The notes under the pieces were generated by a model, which ran no database searches, was not told where the DNA came from, and saw only the letters and a program-made list of their open reading frames with translations. Below are positions 37,308 to 38,985 of a stretch of DNA of 38,985 nucleotides, piece by piece (positions within the stretch are counted from its first letter, which is position 1; every line of letters begins with the position of its first letter). This DNA is from a virus, in IMG/VR virus record IMGVR_UViG_3300037502_000692, positions 1-38,985 of that record, one strand, 5' to 3'. The translations under genes were made by a program, and so were the position numbers.

Positions 37308-37787
37308 ATGAACACTAAAGATGATGTCTCTTTAAATGAGACTGTCTCCGAGGTCTCTAAGGTTTCGGAGCCTGTCTTAACAGAACAGCCTGTCTTAAAA
37401 CCGTTAGGCGCTAACCGACGAAACACTCGTGGTGGTCGGCCTAAGAAGTCTGAGATAGAGAAGCGTCTTAGAAAAGATCCTACCAGAGGTCGTGGTCGTC
37501 CTCCCGGTGAGGCGCAGAAGATTAAAGAGTTAATGGCAAGGATGCTGTTAACTAACGGTGAGAATGTTCTTCAGAAGACAATTAACATTGCTCTTGATGA
37601 CAACCACCAGCATCAGATGGCAGCGATAAAGTTGTTGATGGATAGAGCGTTACCGACTTCGTTCTTTGAGAATAAAGATTCCAATGCTGGCTCAGGGTCA
37701 GGGATTGTTATTAACATCTCTGGTCTTACACCAAAGATAGAGTCTTCAAATGATGTTATAGATGTAGAGGTTGACAGTGGAACTTAA
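37308..37787 (+). CDS. terS: Terminase small subunit (probable)
   Basis: A 159-residue protein immediately before terL. A basic middle contains two AT-hook-like cores, GGRPKK (42-47) and RGRGRPPG (60-67), which could bind the minor groove of AT-rich packaging or origin DNA. The region from about 68 on is helical (QKIKELMARMLLTNGENVLQ). It would recognise the packaging site and present DNA to the large subunit. Identification rests on position and DNA-binding features. It overlaps terL by 11 bases. Confidence 0.75.
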   Translation: MNTKDDVSLNETVSEVSKVSEPVLTEQPVLKPLGANRRNTRGGRPKKSEIEKRLRKDPTRGRGRPPGEAQKIKELMARMLLTNGENVLQKTINIALDDNHQHQMAAIKLLMDRALPTSFFENKDSNAGSGSGIVINISGLTPKIESSNDVIDVEVDSGT

Positions 37788-38985
37788 TTGGTCGCTTCTA
37801 CCTTGGCAGTTAGAGGTATGGCAGGACAGCCACAGGTTTAAGGTTATTGCTGCTGGTCGTCGATGTGGTAAGAGCAACCTAGCCATTAAGATGCTTCTAG
37901 CAAAGGCGCTAGAGGCTCCTGAAGGCTCTGCAGTGGTGTATGTAGCACCGACGCTAGGTCAGGCTAGGCAGATTGCTTGGGATGCCTTGTTAGACCAAGG
38001 TAGGCCAGTGATAAAGCAAGCGCATGTGAACAACATGGACATTACGCTTGTAACTGGTAGGAAGATTCATATTAGGTCTGCAGAGAACCCTGATGCTCTG
38101 CGAGGATTGAAGTTGTATTTCTGTGTGATCGATGAAGCAGCGTTCGTTAAGGAAGATGTATTTACAAAGATTCTTAGACCTGCTTTGGCAGACTTAAAAG
38201 GTGATGCTGTTCTTATATCAACCCCTGATGGTCGCAACTGGTTTTATGACGCATTCAAAACCGGTGAGTCGGATAGTAAAGATTGGAAGTCTTGGCATCT
38301 GACTACCAAAGACAATCCCACGATTGATCCTGAAGAGATACAAGCAGCAAAGGAAACACTAAGTAGCTTTCACTTTAACCAAGAGTTTATGGCTTCCTTT
38401 ACCAACAGCGGTAGCGGAATGTTTAAAGAAGAATGGTTAAAGTATGGCAGTGAACCTAAGGAAGGTTCATGGTATATAGCGATTGACTTGGCTGGGTTTA
38501 AGGATGTAGCCAATGCCAGCACCGCTGCACAGAAGCGCCTAGACCAGAGTGCTATTGCAGTAGTGAAGGCCACTGATGATGGTAAATGGTTTGTAGAGAA
38601 GATTGAGCATGGTCGTTGGGATATCGATGAAACAGCCATGCGTATTCTTAAGAATGTAGAAGAATACAAACCGATGGCGGTAGGGATTGAGAAGGGTATG
38701 GCAAGGCAGGCAGTATTGGGGCCGCTACAATCCTTGATGAGAAGGTATAACAATTACTTTCACATTGAAGAATTAACACACGGTAATCAGAAGAAGACTG
38801 ACAGGATTATGTGGAGCCTTCAAGGAAACTTTGAACACTCCCGCATTATCCTTAATAGTGATGAAGACTGGTCTGAGTTTGTTGACCAGTATTTGATGTT
38901 CCCGTCAACTCAGGTTCACGATGACTTGATTGATGCTCTTTCCTATGTTGACCAGCTTGCTAAAACAATCAACATGGAAGAGTTT
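37777..38985 (+). CDS. terL: Terminase large subunit (continues at base 2)
   Basis: 403 residues to the window end; the last 14 are at the left end. GTG 37777 overlaps the small-terminase stop. ATPase: Walker A AAGRRCGKS (25-33), Walker B YFCVIDEAA (114-122) and STPDGRNW (148-155). Nuclease: IDLAG (236-240), GIEKG (303-307) and HDDLIDALSY (381-390), giving the acidic residues of the RNase H-like metal site. It powers headful DNA packaging and cuts concatemers. The catalytic core is complete. Confidence 0.94.
   Translation, partial: MELNWSLLPWQLEVWQDSHRFKVIAAGRRCGKSNLAIKMLLAKALEAPEGSAVVYVAPTLGQARQIAWDALLDQGRPVIKQAHVNNMDITLVTGRKIHIRSAENPDALRGLKLYFCVIDEAAFVKEDVFTKILRPALADLKGDAVLISTPDGRNWFYDAFKTGESDSKDWKSWHLTTKDNPTIDPEEIQAAKETLSSFHFNQEFMASFTNSGSGMFKEEWLKYGSEPKEGSWYIAIDLAGFKDVANASTAAQKRLDQSAIAVVKATDDGKWFVEKIEHGRWDIDETAMRILKNVEEYKPMAVGIEKGMARQAVLGPLQSLMRRYNNYFHIEELTHGNQKKTDRIMWSLQGNFEHSRIILNSDEDWSEFVDQYLMFPSTQVHDDLIDALSYVDQLAKTINMEEF
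38784..38985. repeat. Right copy of the imperfect terminal overlap
   Basis: Matches bases 1-202 with seven substitutions and no gap. The reading frame is preserved through the overlap, so joining at either copy restores a complete terL. The closed genome would be 38,783 bp. Confidence 0.9.

Noticed and set aside
37199-37426. 75-residue minus-strand ORF over the small-terminase start
   Set aside because: Overlaps the leader and start of terS in antisense, has an AT-rich hydrophobic composition, and no ribosome binding site.
1-38985. tRNA genes, CRISPR arrays, insertion sequences or an integrase
   Set aside because: I found no cloverleaf-like sequence, no regularly spaced identical repeat with spacers, no inverted-repeat-bounded transposase and no tyrosine or serine recombinase. 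A tRNAscan-SE run could still find a missed tRNA.

Overview
The window is an essentially complete genome of a tailed bacteriophage, most likely a short-tailed (podovirus-type) lytic phage from an aquatic uncultured population. The first 202 bases recur as the last 202 bases with seven mismatches, inside the large-terminase gene, so the sequence closes into a circle (or circularly permuted molecule) of about 38,783 bp. The host cannot be named from the sequence. A GH24 lysozyme and sigma70-like promoters fit a Gram-negative host, and a B12-dependent ribonucleotide reductase implies that the host makes or imports cobalamin. I saw no integrase, excisionase or repressor, and no phage RNA polymerase, although the replication proteins resemble those of T7.

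There are two divergent gene blocks. The rightward (late) block starts at the small terminase (37308), runs through the large terminase and across the closure point, and continues from 1 to 20889. Its order is terminase, portal, scaffold, major capsid protein, a terminator, fibre and adsorption proteins (4717-10170), a holin-like protein, small basic proteins, two tail-tube/adaptor proteins, internal virion (ejection) proteins (14198-19379), then a lysis cassette of membrane protein, 3TM holin and lysozyme.

The leftward (early/middle) block runs from 36504 down to 20886. The promoter-proximal end (31-36.5 kb) holds many very small proteins and a DNA methyltransferase-like protein. The replication core is a primase-helicase (32094-33692), a family A DNA polymerase (28521-30179), a single-strand binding protein and a 5'-3' flap nuclease. 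Distal genes are an HNH endonuclease, a DEDD exonuclease with a zinc ribbon, a PP-loop (PAPS reductase-like) ATPase, a DUF6378-like protein, a GT9-like glycosyltransferase and a monomeric class II ribonucleotide reductase. The two blocks converge at 20886-20889, where their stop codons overlap.

The only large non-coding region (36505-37307) separates the divergent blocks. It contains an alternating array of two different dyad motifs on a 37-bp period, a second direct-repeat array on a 32-33-bp period, and sigma70-type promoters in both directions. It is the best candidate for a replication origin and/or master control region, and is the most novel feature here. A leader motif (CGCAGTATC) is shared by three leftward genes, each next to a predicted sigma70 promoter.
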